NCBI GenBank assembly: GCA_039105265.1
Contig: JAPFFF010000008.1
Location: 4,898,001 to 4,962,000, forward strand
Direction: 5' to 3'
From: Tritrichomonas musculus
Lineage: Eukaryota; Parabasalia; Tritrichomonadida; Tritrichomonadidae
Length of the DNA stretch: 64,000 nt
The translations under genes and the position numbers were made by a program. A model generated the notes under the pieces. That model was not told where the DNA came from and did not search any database. It saw only the letters and a program-made list of their open reading frames with translations. The first letter of the stretch is position 1, and every line of letters starts with the position of its first letter. Below are positions 10,278 to 20,915 of the stretch, piece after piece.

Positions 10278-13200
10278 TCATTGTTGTTGTTGAGATTTAC
10301 AGTTATTGCAGACTTTAAGTCCGCTTGCTGGATCTCTCGATAAACACTTTGTGCACGTAAATCGATTGCATCTCTGGCAAAAAGATAAATTCTTCAACTG
10401 TGCAGAGCAACTGCAGCATTCAAGAGCATATTTCATATTTAACGGCCTCTCCTTTGTATCAATATACTCGAAATCGTAGCAAGCAAATTTCGTTGCTGCC
10501 GCGGCTCTTTGTCCACTTGGATCAATTGTTACAGATACGATTGGATCATCTGCTAATTTTACTCTGTACAAAGAAGTGAATTTATTTGTTTGGTAGGAGA
10601 AACCAATGAAAGAAACGGTTCCATCCACATGCCCAATTAAAGCAAATCTATTTTCATAGTGTTCTGGAAGTGGGCAAGCGCAAATGGAAGTAATCTCGGT
10701 TTTCATTGAATCTTCGATTATAAGATCCATTGAAATCGAAAATAGTGAAATTTTTTGGACGCCAATTGCCCAAACGACTGCTGCATCTTCATCAATTGCA
10801 ATATGCTTGACATTGTACTTGAGTGCAACTGATGGTAATCTTCGCTTCATGCCAATATCAAATTGCAAAATATTTTTTCCGCATGCAACAAGTGCCAGAA
10901 AATGAGCCGATGAGATAACACATCTTTTGACTCCGATTTCGGTATTGAAATTTTCAATTATTGTTTCGACAGGAAAAGTCAAGTTTTTGTTGTATTCAAG
11001 CCTAGTGATCATGACATGGCCATCAAGATAAGTTCGGCACATGAAGAGACCATCACTTGAAACAGCAATGTTGCTAATTGTTGGATCATCATGCGGACAA
11101 AATACATTGGCAGTACCTGGTAATATAGCATGAGGTGCGTGATTTGTATCTTTTATAAAAATCATTTCAGATTGGCATATGCCAATCGAAGAAATAGGAG
11201 TTGAATCACATTTAATTTTCTGATAAACTATTGTCCCAGTCTTTGAAAACAAGTGATATCTTCTAAAAAGAAGTTCACTTTGGTGTGGATGTGTTTTTGT
11301 GAATATTTGAGGGGAGCATTGTCCAAAATTAATAATTGATGTAATCATTGCTTGCTTTTGAAGTTGATCATCAAGATCTTCTAAATCAGTAAGATCAGGA
11401 TAACAAGTAGGATGAAATATATTTTTAGCCGATATTGCTCCAGGTCCCCTAGAATTATACCCAAAAATTAAATCAATCCAATTGGGAAGATATTTGGTCG
11501 TAATTCTCAATTCCAAAACTTTTGAACTAATATGAGTAAAGTGTCTTGCATTTGCTGCCCACTTAGGTAATTGAACAATAGTATAATCTTCATTTAAATT
11601 TGTAATCAATGGGAAACGGTTTGGATTTAGCAGCATTTCAGGTACCTTAAATAATTGTGGAATCAATTCTTTAACATCCGACGGAGTATCATATGCAGCG
11701 CTTTTCCATGTTTCGAGAATACTAAAGAATATTCTCTGAGGATGGTCCCATCCATGATGCAATATGAAAGAATATATTGAATATGGATCTAATCTAAACA
11801 TGAAATACGCAACAACTCCGAAGTGCAAGTAATGTGTTCCATAATAATACTTTGGATCAGAATTAACAAACACGGAATCAAATCTCTGTGCCCTTTCCTC
11901 ACCAATCTGTCCCATTGGTTTTGTTAAATCTCTAAGACTATTTTTTGAATACGAACTGATCGTCTCTGATTGATAATCAGAAATCACCCAAGGAAAGACT
12001 GGGAATTGGGTCAAGTCAGCAAAGCATCTTTTAGCTAATCTGTTCACAAGACACAAATATGTGTAATTGTCAATGTCACCATCAACCCACATTTGAGTCG
12101 ATTTGACTTGTTTCGTTAAAATGAGCCTAGCTGAAAATAGAGGTGTCCTTACATGAGGAACAGCAGGTGGTGCTTTCTCAAAGAACTCGTCCATTCCTGG
12201 TTTAATTAATGCATAAGCATCATCATACGTTGCCTTCTTAAAAATAAGGACGAATGTGTAACCTGTTGAAAAATTCAACGTCATTGAATAAGGTCTCTGT
12301 ATCCATAAATGATTGGTGCAGCTGATGATTTGGTTCAATTCACAAACAACAACAAAGTGAGAACGAAATGTTCGAACAGAACTTGAAAATAAGCCACTTA
12401 GAATGCTTTGAATGTAAAATTCTTGCGAAATTGTGTTTTCTGAGGAATGAAACTGATGGAAGCAATTGCCTCGAATGGTGGCTCCTTCAAAGAAATATAG
12501 ATTCTTGTTTGTAAAAATAGCTGTGCCTTCAAGAACATCAACTCCGTATAAAAATGAGGTTTCACAGATATATATTACATTTTCTTTAGGATCGTTGACA
12601 ATGACTTGGTTGGTGTTAATCTGCATGGAGATGATTTGGTCCCAATCCTTCTTTTGCATTGCTTGTTGCTGTTGTTGTTGAAGCTGAAGTTGGATTTGAC
12701 TATCTGATAAGAGTTGTGATTGTGTGTTTTGTTCGGAATTGTTGGTAGAAGATAATGAAATATTTTGGGAAGAACTTGATTGTTGTTGCTGCTGTTGTTG
12801 TTGTTGATAAAGAACAAGATTTTGATGCATATCTGAGTTTTGAGGAAGAGCAAAATTAAATACATTGAAAAGTAAGTAATATTCGGTGGATGGAATGCTG
12901 TCTACGTAGGGAATATATTTGGCAAGCATTGGATACCGGATTCGATTGAGTATGGTAGGACCACGGAAACGGCAATCACATATAATCTCCATAACGCATT
13001 CAGGGAAAGGGCCAAATTCGAAACTTTTCTGTTCTTCGTTTGGGACAAAATTATAAAGTTCATCAGAAGAGCCGTTTGGATATGATGGCATAACATATTC
13101 TATCGGTGATGGGGTTAAACGTCGTGTTGGATAGATTGGATCAGAAAGAAGTGACAAGCAATATCGAGGAGAACTACTATCTTTAAATGGGAATGTTTTC

Positions 13201-16200
13201 CCTATCATATATTCTCTCAATCGCAAATAATGCTCGATCATTAATAATAAAGTTCGGCGTGTATAATAACGAACGCTGCATGCGATTGCCCTAGATTTAC
13301 ATCTATGAAGAAGATCTTTTAACAATAATTTTCTTGTAAATGTAAGAAAAGTTTCTCCATTTTTCTCGTATTGGTTCAAAAAGAGATCGACATCAGTTTT
13401 GATTTTATCTTCCATTATATTTCGTTGCGTATCCCAAAATGATTGAAGAATAGATTCGAATTGCGTCCATAACTTAATATTCGAGAGTTTATTAGCATTA
13501 TATTTTTCAATGCCTAATTGGCCGAGTATTGTTAATCCTTTAAAAATTTCTTGTACATCGATTTGAGGATAACCTTTCTTCATTTTCGATAAGAAAACAT
13601 CTGTGGTTTTGATTTTGTTAACAAGATGAAGCCAGAATTTGCTCATAAAAGGTGGAAGGAATGGAATTAATGCAATCCCGCGATATATGATAGACATTAT
13701 CGATGTAAAGTTTTCGAAAACAGGGCTATTCATCAAAATCTTCTCATTTTCAACTAATACACGACATAATTTAGCGATTGTACTGTTATCTGGCACAACA
13801 ATGTCCAACGAATTCCAAGCATATAGATAAAAGCTATTAGGAATTGCTGAACTTTCAGCGTTTTTAATAATTTCAAATATTCCTTTCATTACTTCGATGT
13901 ATATTGTTGAGTACCAACCTTCTCTGGCACGTTTAATAATATATTCAAGAATTGACTGATTCAATATATTCTTTTCATTGCATTGTCTTAGTATTTCAAG
14001 AGTAATTTCCTTTACCCAAAATATTGATAAATCAGGTTCCAAATAAACATGAGTTGCCATTATTGTGTCTATAGTAGTAGGGAACTTCATTATTATATGT
14101 ACTAAAAATTTAATAATTAAACCAACAATTTTAGAACCCGCATAATTAGCTTTTATATTTGTGATTTCAAATTCATCATAAATGTATTTTAAAGCGCGAT
14201 TCCAATCGATTTCATTTGAAGATAACTGTTTCTCCATTATCACAAATGATAATTCTTTAATTCTCAAGTCCATTGGCATTTCCTCCGTTTCAGAAAGGTT
14301 ATAAGTTTGAGGTAATGACTGCGTAAGATTTGGGATATCAGCTGTTGTTATCTGTAATTTAACCGGCTCCATTTTAAACGGACTTGGTTGATTCTGTGGA
14401 TAAGCTTGACCTCTTGATAAGGAACATTTAATAATTTCTTGATCAGTTTCAATTTTAGGTGATAAAGGGAAATTTGATCTTGAAGTAATACCATCTCCAA
14501 GAGTCATTAGAATTAAAATAAGCTTTAGATATCGTTTAGGATTTTCGATCTGTTCAACAAGTTCGTCCAATCCTCGCAGTATTTGACAGCATAATTTATA
14601 AAACAGATTATCATCAGATAAACGAATTGCAACAAATGACAAAAATGTAGCCATATGAAGGAAATTTCCGTAATACTTCATTTGAAAAGTTGAAAAATCT
14701 AAATTTTCACTATTATCACGTAATGAAATATCTTTCTTAAGGAACAAGACAAGTGCAATTTCCCAAGCTTGAATCAAAGATACATTTGTCATACAGAAAT
14801 CAAGCACAGAAGTATCATCGATAAATTGTGTAAGTTTTGAATTAATAATATGATCAAGGATCATCAAGCATTGTTTTTTTTCAAGGATAGAAAACACGTA
14901 ATATTCTTTAAATTTGGTTAATTTCAATGAAAAATATATTGCTAGTAAAATTTCTACTGTTTCAGAATTTTTGAATTCATATCTGGTGGAATAATCCACC
15001 AAATTCTCAGAAAAGTCAGGAGTTGAAATTATATAACGCAAAATCTTTGTTGGATTTTTGACGAAGAAACGAATTAAATCGAAAACATTTTTTCTATTTT
15101 CTTGTTTGAAATCTGGCAGTATGACCAAAGATAAACAGAAATCGGAAATGATTGAATTCAAAGGTGAATTTGATTCAAAAGGATAACATTCATAATATTT
15201 CTTGATTAAGTTGTAAATTGTTTGTTGGAATTGAGAATTAAAAAATCTGTAATCTAGGACGAACTTGAAAAAGTTGTCCCAATCAAAAGATTTATTTTGT
15301 TCATCATGAAAACAGCTGCAAATTATATTAATTAAATCGTCATTCACAGTTTCTGTATCATAACTGCAGATGATTGACATGTTCAAAGCGAATTCTTTAT
15401 TAGTCCAAAAAGATACGCTTTTCTTATGAAGCTGGCATATTGAAACAATCAAAGAGCGAGCTTTATCATATTCTTTTTTATGTAACATGTCAGTTGCTTT
15501 AATGAACAAAGGATTCGTCCCTCGATCGGACTTCTTTATGTAGTCGATGAATGAGTAGACAATTGATGGCCTTGCTGCTTTGATTGTGTTCAAGTCAAAA
15601 GGTCTGAAAAGTGGCGCAATTGAGTTCGGTGAGTATAATTTAATACAATTGCTTATCGGAAAGTTTTCAATGTTTATCGTACGAAACGTATAAGCAATGC
15701 TTCGTATCTGGTCCTCTTTCAGCGGTACCGAGTAAATGGCAATGCCACCACTAATATCCCAATTCGATCCCGAATTTTTCCCGCCAAAAATAACGTTTGT
15801 TATCTTATTGTACTTGTCATTCAAAACGTTTTCGTTGTTCAAATAAATGATCGTTTTATCCTTTGAATCTTCGGAGTTTGTGATGACAATCAAGTTCCAC
15901 TGGTACTGCTTGATTGTTCCAATGCTTGTGCCATTGAAAAACAGCTTGTTTCCTGTGGCAGTCAGTTTGGCTGTGCCAATGTTGAGGATCAAGCATTCAT
16001 CTTTATCATTAGTGAAAGATGAGAATCTGAACCAAAAAGAAAGTGCTTGAATAAAGTTATCTTTATTATTTTTGTTTTTCTTGCTTGGAGTATTGGTTAC
16101 GCTGTTTATATCAATAGTAGGAACAACTAGTTGTACCTCATTATTTAATGAAGGGAATTCAAAAAGTGGAAGTTCAGCAAAAACTCCTCGGCAAACTTTT

Positions 16201-18242
16201 TCAATGACATCTGGATAATTGAGAAGAAGGCGAATATGTTTGGGCAGCATGTACTGCCTCGCTATGCTCACAATTGACGGAAATTCAGAAAGTGGGCGAT
16301 TAGATTCCTTCAGCCAAAAATCAATTGAAATATGGCTACAGAGAAAAAGGTCAAATGGGTACTTAAATTCATATTGTGGACACTTCCAAACAAGTGATGG
16401 AAAGCACAAGTTGCCTTTGTTTCTATCTTCTCCATTTTGAATACCTAGAGTCAAATCTAAAATATTCTCTTCTGATTCGTTCAAAAAGTTCTCTTCTTTT
16501 AGTTTGTTGCTGACATTAGCATCGAAAATTGGAATGTAGCGGTGGTCAGCAATGGCTGATATAAAGTTAAATATGAGAATGGATGGAAAATTGTATTTCG
16601 AATAAAATGAGATAATTTTTTGAGATACTTTTTGTGATATGCATTCATTCGAAAAAGTTTTGTTGTTCTTCGCACATTTAATAAAAAGTCGAAATAAATC
16701 TTTGGTCCATTCAAGCTCTTTTTGCTCTATCTTCATCGTTGATTCAACGCCTGAAAAAACTGTGTCCATAAATCTAAAGCCTTTCTTGAAAAGAATAGCA
16801 TTTTTAATGGCAAGCTTGGCTGTTTTCTTATCTTCATAATATGGATAGGCACTAACAAATTTGCCAAGTAATGCGGCGGTTTTTTTAAGGTTCTGGACTT
16901 GATCAATATTATCAACCATGATATTATATAAGATACGGTATTTATTAAATAATTTCGATGTTTGTTCTAAATTGAGTTTCGCTAAAAGTGGAATCGCAAA
17001 TGATTCGAAAAATTGAGAAAAACTATTTTTTTGTTCAAAAAAGATGGTTAAAAAAGGAGTTAAATCAATGTCAATCATTAATTTATAATTATTGCAAAAA
17101 TTAATTAGTGCTGGAAAGATTGGAACCATATCAAAAGTAAAGCGACGATATAGAATTGTAACAAACTGGCTATATAATTGAATTGACTCGTGATCGTCTA
17201 TCGCTATTGATTTTGCAAATGATGATACCTCAGATGCTAAGAAAGGAATATCCTGTGGTGATTTGGCTGTTGAAACTATTTTTAAGAAAAATTTTAAGCA
17301 TTCTTGATGAATATGGTTGTCGCATTTTTCATCAGTGAAAATTCGTAATAACATAAAAAGGGGAGGACTAATTTTCCCTTGAACTAAATAAGGCATTGAA
17401 TCTCCATATAGAATAAAAGCTGATAATGCTTTGTTTTCACCTTCAATATTACTGTTTTCTATTACTTTTGTCATTAATGAATTTAATATGCCTAATTTGG
17501 TATAAATTGCAATAAATGTTTTCAAATCTTGCTTAGAAAGTTCAACCAGAAAGTCAATAGTATGGTTGAACTTATTCTGATTGAGATTTGGCATTGTTGC
17601 GTTAATTGTTGTGAGAAACGGAAGTAAAAGTTTTCTAACTTTATTATCAGCATAAAATGATGCATATTTTGTCATTTGATCAATTGCATGAGGTAATAAA
17701 ATATTTTGTTCAGTTTCATATTCGCAAAAATCTTTCCAAATTTTTTCAATGATATCACTTTTCAAAATTTCATAGCGAAACAATTGCATTTTAAAAAATA
17801 ATTCAACTGGCTTGATGAATGAATCCAGCGATAAAGATTTCTGATTTTCGTTATTGATTGGTAATTTTATAGAAAGCAAAATTGCCATTAACTGAACAAC
17901 TGAAGAAAAGCATTCATTTGCAATTCGGGTGATAATAATCTTGCTTAAAAAAGTAGAAATTTTTTCAAACGAATCATTAATATCAATATGAACTTCCGTT
18001 AAGTCTGAGCTTGCAGATTTGATACAATTGCCAATAAAAGAAAATGTTTCATACATTGCTTTCTGTATTTTCTCGGATTTGTACGCAGACGAAATCTTGC
18101 TTTGGAGTATTTTTGTAAATTCAGATATTATCTCGGGAAAATTTTGGAGTTGTTCATCAATCGATGCATTAACTTTTTGAGCAATAAGCGTAGAAATATT
18201 TTCTGCAATTGTATTTATAGAATCAATATTATTCTCGTTCAC
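10278..18242 (-). CDS. Giant BEACH-WD40-FYVE protein (ALFY/LYST-like)
   Basis: An open frame of 2,654 codons without internal stops. The long helical N-terminal region (about 1-650) looks like ARM-type repeats. A concanavalin/LamG-like beta-sandwich lies near 720-800 (LSFWFRFSSF). Two Gln-rich stretches sit near 1815 and 1855. A PH-BEACH domain is near 1880-1990 and a BEACH domain near 2045-2290 (YGTHYLHFG, PEMLLNPNRFP). WD40 repeats fill about 2350-2580, and a Cys-rich FYVE-type zinc finger closes the protein (CCSC, CQRC, CTKC, CNNC). This order matches WDFY3/ALFY, linked to membrane traffic and selective autophagy. The frame begins at GTG with a stop 12 codons upstream; the next in-frame ATG is codon 63. 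A T8 run and CACAG lie directly before the start, so a 5' intron is possible. Confidence 0.9.
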   Translation of the reverse strand: MNENNIDSINTIAENISTLIAQKVNASIDEQLQNFPEIISEFTKILQSKISSAYKSEKIQKAMYETFSFIGNCIKSASSDLTEVHIDINDSFEKISTFLSKIIITRIANECFSSVVQLMAILLSIKLPINNENQKSLSLDSFIKPVELFFKMQLFRYEILKSDIIEKIWKDFCEYETEQNILLPHAIDQMTKYASFYADNKVRKLLLPFLTTINATMPNLNQNKFNHTIDFLVELSKQDLKTFIAIYTKLGILNSLMTKVIENSNIEGENKALSAFILYGDSMPYLVQGKISPPLFMLLRIFTDEKCDNHIHQECLKFFLKIVSTAKSPQDIPFLASEVSSFAKSIAIDDHESIQLYSQFVTILYRRFTFDMVPIFPALINFCNNYKLMIDIDLTPFLTIFFEQKNSFSQFFESFAIPLLAKLNLEQTSKLFNKYRILYNIMVDNIDQVQNLKKTAALLGKFVSAYPYYEDKKTAKLAIKNAILFKKGFRFMDTVFSGVESTMKIEQKELEWTKDLFRLFIKCAKNNKTFSNECISQKVSQKIISFYSKYNFPSILIFNFISAIADHRYIPIFDANVSNKLKEENFLNESEENILDLTLGIQNGEDRNKGNLCFPSLVWKCPQYEFKYPFDLFLCSHISIDFWLKESNRPLSEFPSIVSIARQYMLPKHIRLLLNYPDVIEKVCRGVFAELPLFEFPSLNNEVQLVVPTIDINSVTNTPSKKNKNNKDNFIQALSFWFRFSSFTNDKDECLILNIGTAKLTATGNKLFFNGTSIGTIKQYQWNLIVITNSEDSKDKTIIYLNNENVLNDKYNKITNVIFGGKNSGSNWDISGGIAIYSVPLKEDQIRSIAYTFRTINIENFPISNCIKLYSPNSIAPLFRPFDLNTIKAARPSIVYSFIDYIKKSDRGTNPLFIKATDMLHKKEYDKARSLIVSICQLHKKSVSFWTNKEFALNMSIICSYDTETVNDDLINIICSCFHDEQNKSFDWDNFFKFVLDYRFFNSQFQQTIYNLIKKYYECYPFESNSPLNSIISDFCLSLVILPDFKQENRKNVFDLIRFFVKNPTKILRYIISTPDFSENLVDYSTRYEFKNSETVEILLAIYFSLKLTKFKEYYVFSILEKKQCLMILDHIINSKLTQFIDDTSVLDFCMTNVSLIQAWEIALVLFLKKDISLRDNSENLDFSTFQMKYYGNFLHMATFLSFVAIRLSDDNLFYKLCCQILRGLDELVEQIENPKRYLKLILILMTLGDGITSRSNFPLSPKIETDQEIIKCSLSRGQAYPQNQPSPFKMEPVKLQITTADIPNLTQSLPQTYNLSETEEMPMDLRIKELSFVIMEKQLSSNEIDWNRALKYIYDEFEITNIKANYAGSKIVGLIIKFLVHIIMKFPTTIDTIMATHVYLEPDLSIFWVKEITLEILRQCNEKNILNQSILEYIIKRAREGWYSTIYIEVMKGIFEIIKNAESSAIPNSFYLYAWNSLDIVVPDNSTIAKLCRVLVENEKILMNSPVFENFTSIMSIIYRGIALIPFLPPFMSKFWLHLVNKIKTTDVFLSKMKKGYPQIDVQEIFKGLTILGQLGIEKYNANKLSNIKLWTQFESILQSFWDTQRNIMEDKIKTDVDLFLNQYEKNGETFLTFTRKLLLKDLLHRCKSRAIACSVRYYTRRTLLLMIEHYLRLREYMIGKTFPFKDSSSPRYCLSLLSDPIYPTRRLTPSPIEYVMPSYPNGSSDELYNFVPNEEQKSFEFGPFPECVMEIICDCRFRGPTILNRIRYPMLAKYIPYVDSIPSTEYYLLFNVFNFALPQNSDMHQNLVLYQQQQQQQQQSSSSQNISLSSTNNSEQNTQSQLLSDSQIQLQLQQQQQQAMQKKDWDQIISMQINTNQVIVNDPKENVIYICETSFLYGVDVLEGTAIFTNKNLYFFEGATIRGNCFHQFHSSENTISQEFYIQSILSGLFSSSVRTFRSHFVVVCELNQIISCTNHLWIQRPYSMTLNFSTGYTFVLIFKKATYDDAYALIKPGMDEFFEKAPPAVPHVRTPLFSARLILTKQVKSTQMWVDGDIDNYTYLCLVNRLAKRCFADLTQFPVFPWVISDYQSETISSYSKNSLRDLTKPMGQIGEERAQRFDSVFVNSDPKYYYGTHYLHFGVVAYFMFRLDPYSIYSFILHHGWDHPQRIFFSILETWKSAAYDTPSDVKELIPQLFKVPEMLLNPNRFPLITNLNEDYTIVQLPKWAANARHFTHISSKVLELRITTKYLPNWIDLIFGYNSRGPGAISAKNIFHPTCYPDLTDLEDLDDQLQKQAMITSIINFGQCSPQIFTKTHPHQSELLFRRYHLFSKTGTIVYQKIKCDSTPISSIGICQSEMIFIKDTNHAPHAILPGTANVFCPHDDPTISNIAVSSDGLFMCRTYLDGHVMITRLEYNKNLTFPVETIIENFNTEIGVKRCVISSAHFLALVACGKNILQFDIGMKRRLPSVALKYNVKHIAIDEDAAVVWAIGVQKISLFSISMDLIIEDSMKTEITSICACPLPEHYENRFALIGHVDGTVSFIGFSYQTNKFTSLYRVKLADDPIVSVTIDPSGQRAAAATKFACYDFEYIDTKERPLNMKYALECCSCSAQLKNLSFCQRCNRFTCTKCLSRDPASGLKVCNNCKSQQQQ

Positions 18243-18815
18243 TGTGATTAAAAAAAAGATTTGTTTGTTATTGCTTTATATGGAGTCAGAAAAACTAAGT
18301 TTTTGAAAGAATATTTAAAAATATCTTTTTATATTATTTTTTAATAGTTAGTTGGATTTGTTTGTTAATTCATTAAACAGATCATCAATCGATGAAATAA
18401 AAAAATTGATTGAAATGAACCTTTTCAATTCTCACTTTTTGAAAAAATACTTTGAATTCATTTCAAAAAAAAAAAAAAAAAAAAAATTCAAATGCGAACG
18501 AATTTGGAAGTTATTCATTCATTTCAATTGATTTATTGAAATAGGTATGAGGGATTAATTATTTGTGATAAAATTATTTTATAAAAAAAAAAAATTGATA
18601 TACACTTTTTAAGAGAATTTTGGGTTTAACATCATATAAAAAAAAATTGTTAACTATTTGAAAAATTTATATTAATACCTGATGTTATGGTATTCAAAAA
18701 GATTGGAAATATAAAAATATTTTTATAATTTTGGAAAATAAGCAAACAAAATACTTTAAGCATGATCAAATTAAAATAACTAAGAAGAGAAAAGTAGCAA
18801 AAACTAAAAATTGAT
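18243..18815. other. Intergenic region upstream of the BEACH gene
   Basis: AT-rich with an A-run at about 18,467-18,485. A CACTTTTTGAA motif lies at about 18,433. No ORF with a recognisable product. A first exon of the BEACH gene could hide here but no consensus donor was seen. Confidence 0.4.
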
Positions 18816-20432
18816 TCATGTAAATAATGAACTCATAACATTAGTTTTTGAAATGAGTTTTTGTAACTCTTCATTCTTTGAAGGGTCAGTATTAATATCC
18901 GTAAAATAATCAACAAGATGTGTTTTTGTAATTAATCTTGATACAACGTCTGCATCTTCATCATTCATTTTATTCAAAAACTTTTTAACCAATTTGTCTT
19001 GCAAAGGATCAGTACTATTGCTGTTATCTGTATTCCTAAAAGCAGCAAAAGCAGCGTAATCATTATCAATTAAGTTAATATCATTACTAGCAGCATCGTT
19101 GTTATTGTTATTGTTGGCAGCACTATTGTTATTATTATTTTCATTATTTTCTTCTTCACTGTAATCTTCAAAATCAATTTTTCCAATTTTAGTTTCGAAT
19201 AATTTGGTGAGCCTGTCTATTTTTCTCTCCATACTATCAATTACTTGGCTTGAATTTTTTAATTTGGACTCAAGTTCAAATATGTACTTATCCTTCTTAT
19301 TTATTGCTGAGTCTGTATCAGAAGGAAAATGAAATGTCCACTCATTTTTATCTAAAAATTCCAAATAAGGACTTGTTTCATCAACTTTAAAAATGGTTCT
19401 GTTTCCGCCACACCATATGTCATTTAGTTTCACTTTGTATTTAGGATTATCGGAATTTTCGAGTAATAATTGCCCAGATTCATTATTACCTACTGCGAAA
19501 AAATAATTTTTGGTTGTGAGAAAAATTGTATGGTTTTCACCGATTGCTATTTTTCTTAGATTTCTTTGATTTGTATAGCTTTTGACTTGTTTTAAATTGC
19601 TAACGAAATCACTTTGAGAGCCTATGCCAAGCATTCCGAATTTGTTACAGCCCTTTGCAAAAACATAAAATCCTGATGGTGTGGAATTATTTTCTTGAGC
19701 ATCTGCTACGTAAAAAACTGATTCATTTTTTGCAAAAACCCTTTCGACGAAATGAATGTTAAACGATTGAGGAAATTGTATCTGACTAAACTCAATATCA
19801 TTAATTATATCAAGAACATCGCCTTCACTATTATTAATATATTCATATGCAGTCCCAGATGAATCAATAACTGTGATAACAATTCTACCACTCAAACGGT
19901 AACTTGTTGCATCAATAACGTTTGGTATTGAAACATTGAAAAACTTTTGTGTTTTTTGATCGTAAACCAGTAAATTTTTATGAGCATCAATAAATAATAG
20001 AACTGAATCTCCTTTAATCTCAGAAATATAATATCGTTTGTTTTGAAAATAGCCAACCTTTTGATCTTTGATAGCATAAGCGACGCATCCATCATCAGTA
20101 AGAAGCGCTAGAAAGTTTTTTCCTGTAAGAATGGAAGTGAATGTACATTTATTATTAAAATTAAAGGTAATTTTGCCAGTTTCACTAATATTGAGTTGAT
20201 CTAATATATCCCCAAGCAAAGATTTTAAATTTCCAAATCCATAAAGTGATTGATTTTCATATAAAACAAAAGAATAATCAGGGCCAAGCGAAACGTCAAG
20301 TATGGGTTCTTTTTCTGGATAAAAGAGATATGCTGGTGGAGAAATCATAGGAGCATTAATATTTGATTTGTTATTTAAAGTAATAGGAGCATCTTTTGGA
20401 GTATTGTCTCCTCCATAAAAATAAAAAGACAT
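18816..20432 (-). CDS. RCC1-like repeat protein with C-terminal coiled coil
   Basis: A 538-residue protein. The first 360 residues read as degenerate RCC1 (beta-propeller) blades: repeated Gly-rich turns such as SLYGFGN, FAKGCNKFGMLGIG and FAVGNNESGQLLL, each preceded by a hydrophobic strand and a 'GxNHT'-type turn. Then come a short coiled coil (about 375-410), an Asn-rich low-complexity stretch (NNENNNNNS) and a helical tail. RCC1 propellers serve as GTPase exchange factors or binding scaffolds; which role applies here cannot be told. ATG start at 20,430-20,432. No signal peptide. Trichomonad genomes carry many such proteins (general knowledge). Confidence 0.75.
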   Translation of the reverse strand: MSFYFYGGDNTPKDAPITLNNKSNINAPMISPPAYLFYPEKEPILDVSLGPDYSFVLYENQSLYGFGNLKSLLGDILDQLNISETGKITFNFNNKCTFTSILTGKNFLALLTDDGCVAYAIKDQKVGYFQNKRYYISEIKGDSVLLFIDAHKNLLVYDQKTQKFFNVSIPNVIDATSYRLSGRIVITVIDSSGTAYEYINNSEGDVLDIINDIEFSQIQFPQSFNIHFVERVFAKNESVFYVADAQENNSTPSGFYVFAKGCNKFGMLGIGSQSDFVSNLKQVKSYTNQRNLRKIAIGENHTIFLTTKNYFFAVGNNESGQLLLENSDNPKYKVKLNDIWCGGNRTIFKVDETSPYLEFLDKNEWTFHFPSDTDSAINKKDKYIFELESKLKNSSQVIDSMERKIDRLTKLFETKIGKIDFEDYSEEENNENNNNNSAANNNNNNDAASNDINLIDNDYAAFAAFRNTDNSNSTDPLQDKLVKKFLNKMNDEDADVVSRLITKTHLVDYFTDINTDPSKNEELQKLISKTNVMSSLFT

Positions 20433-20915
20433 GTAAAATTTAAAAATAAATTTATTTGAAAAGAAATGAGAGATATATCGTAGTTTTATATCACATCACC
20501 TCATTTTATCTGAATCATTTCACCTATTTATATTACATTTACTAATTCGTTAACCATATGAAGCATTTTAAAAAATTGATTAAAATAATTCGTTATTTTT
20601 TCTTTTTTATTTTAAGGTTAATATTGCATGATGAATCTATTTTCAATTGCTCAAAATAATGTCTTTAATAAAATTTTGGTATAGAATGTGCATATTCTTA
20701 ATATAAATATATAAGCTTTGTATTGAGTAATAATGAAGATTATATGATAATGAGGATTATATGATATTATAATAAAAAAGTATATTGCAGTTCTTGGGAT
20801 AAATTTATATGATATATTTTACATAAAAACGTGAGGATTGGGAAATATCAAATTTTATTAACTATAACTAAATCATAAATTTACTAAAATATAATATTAA
20901 AAAATGATATTTTAT
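20433..20915. other. Intergenic, AT-rich
   Basis: No gene or repeat element seen. The flanking genes are in tandem on the minus strand. Confidence 0.4.

Noticed and set aside
10684-16915. Many small ORFs on either strand inside the BEACH gene
   Set aside because: They are shadow frames of the 2,654-codon reading frame, with no coding character.
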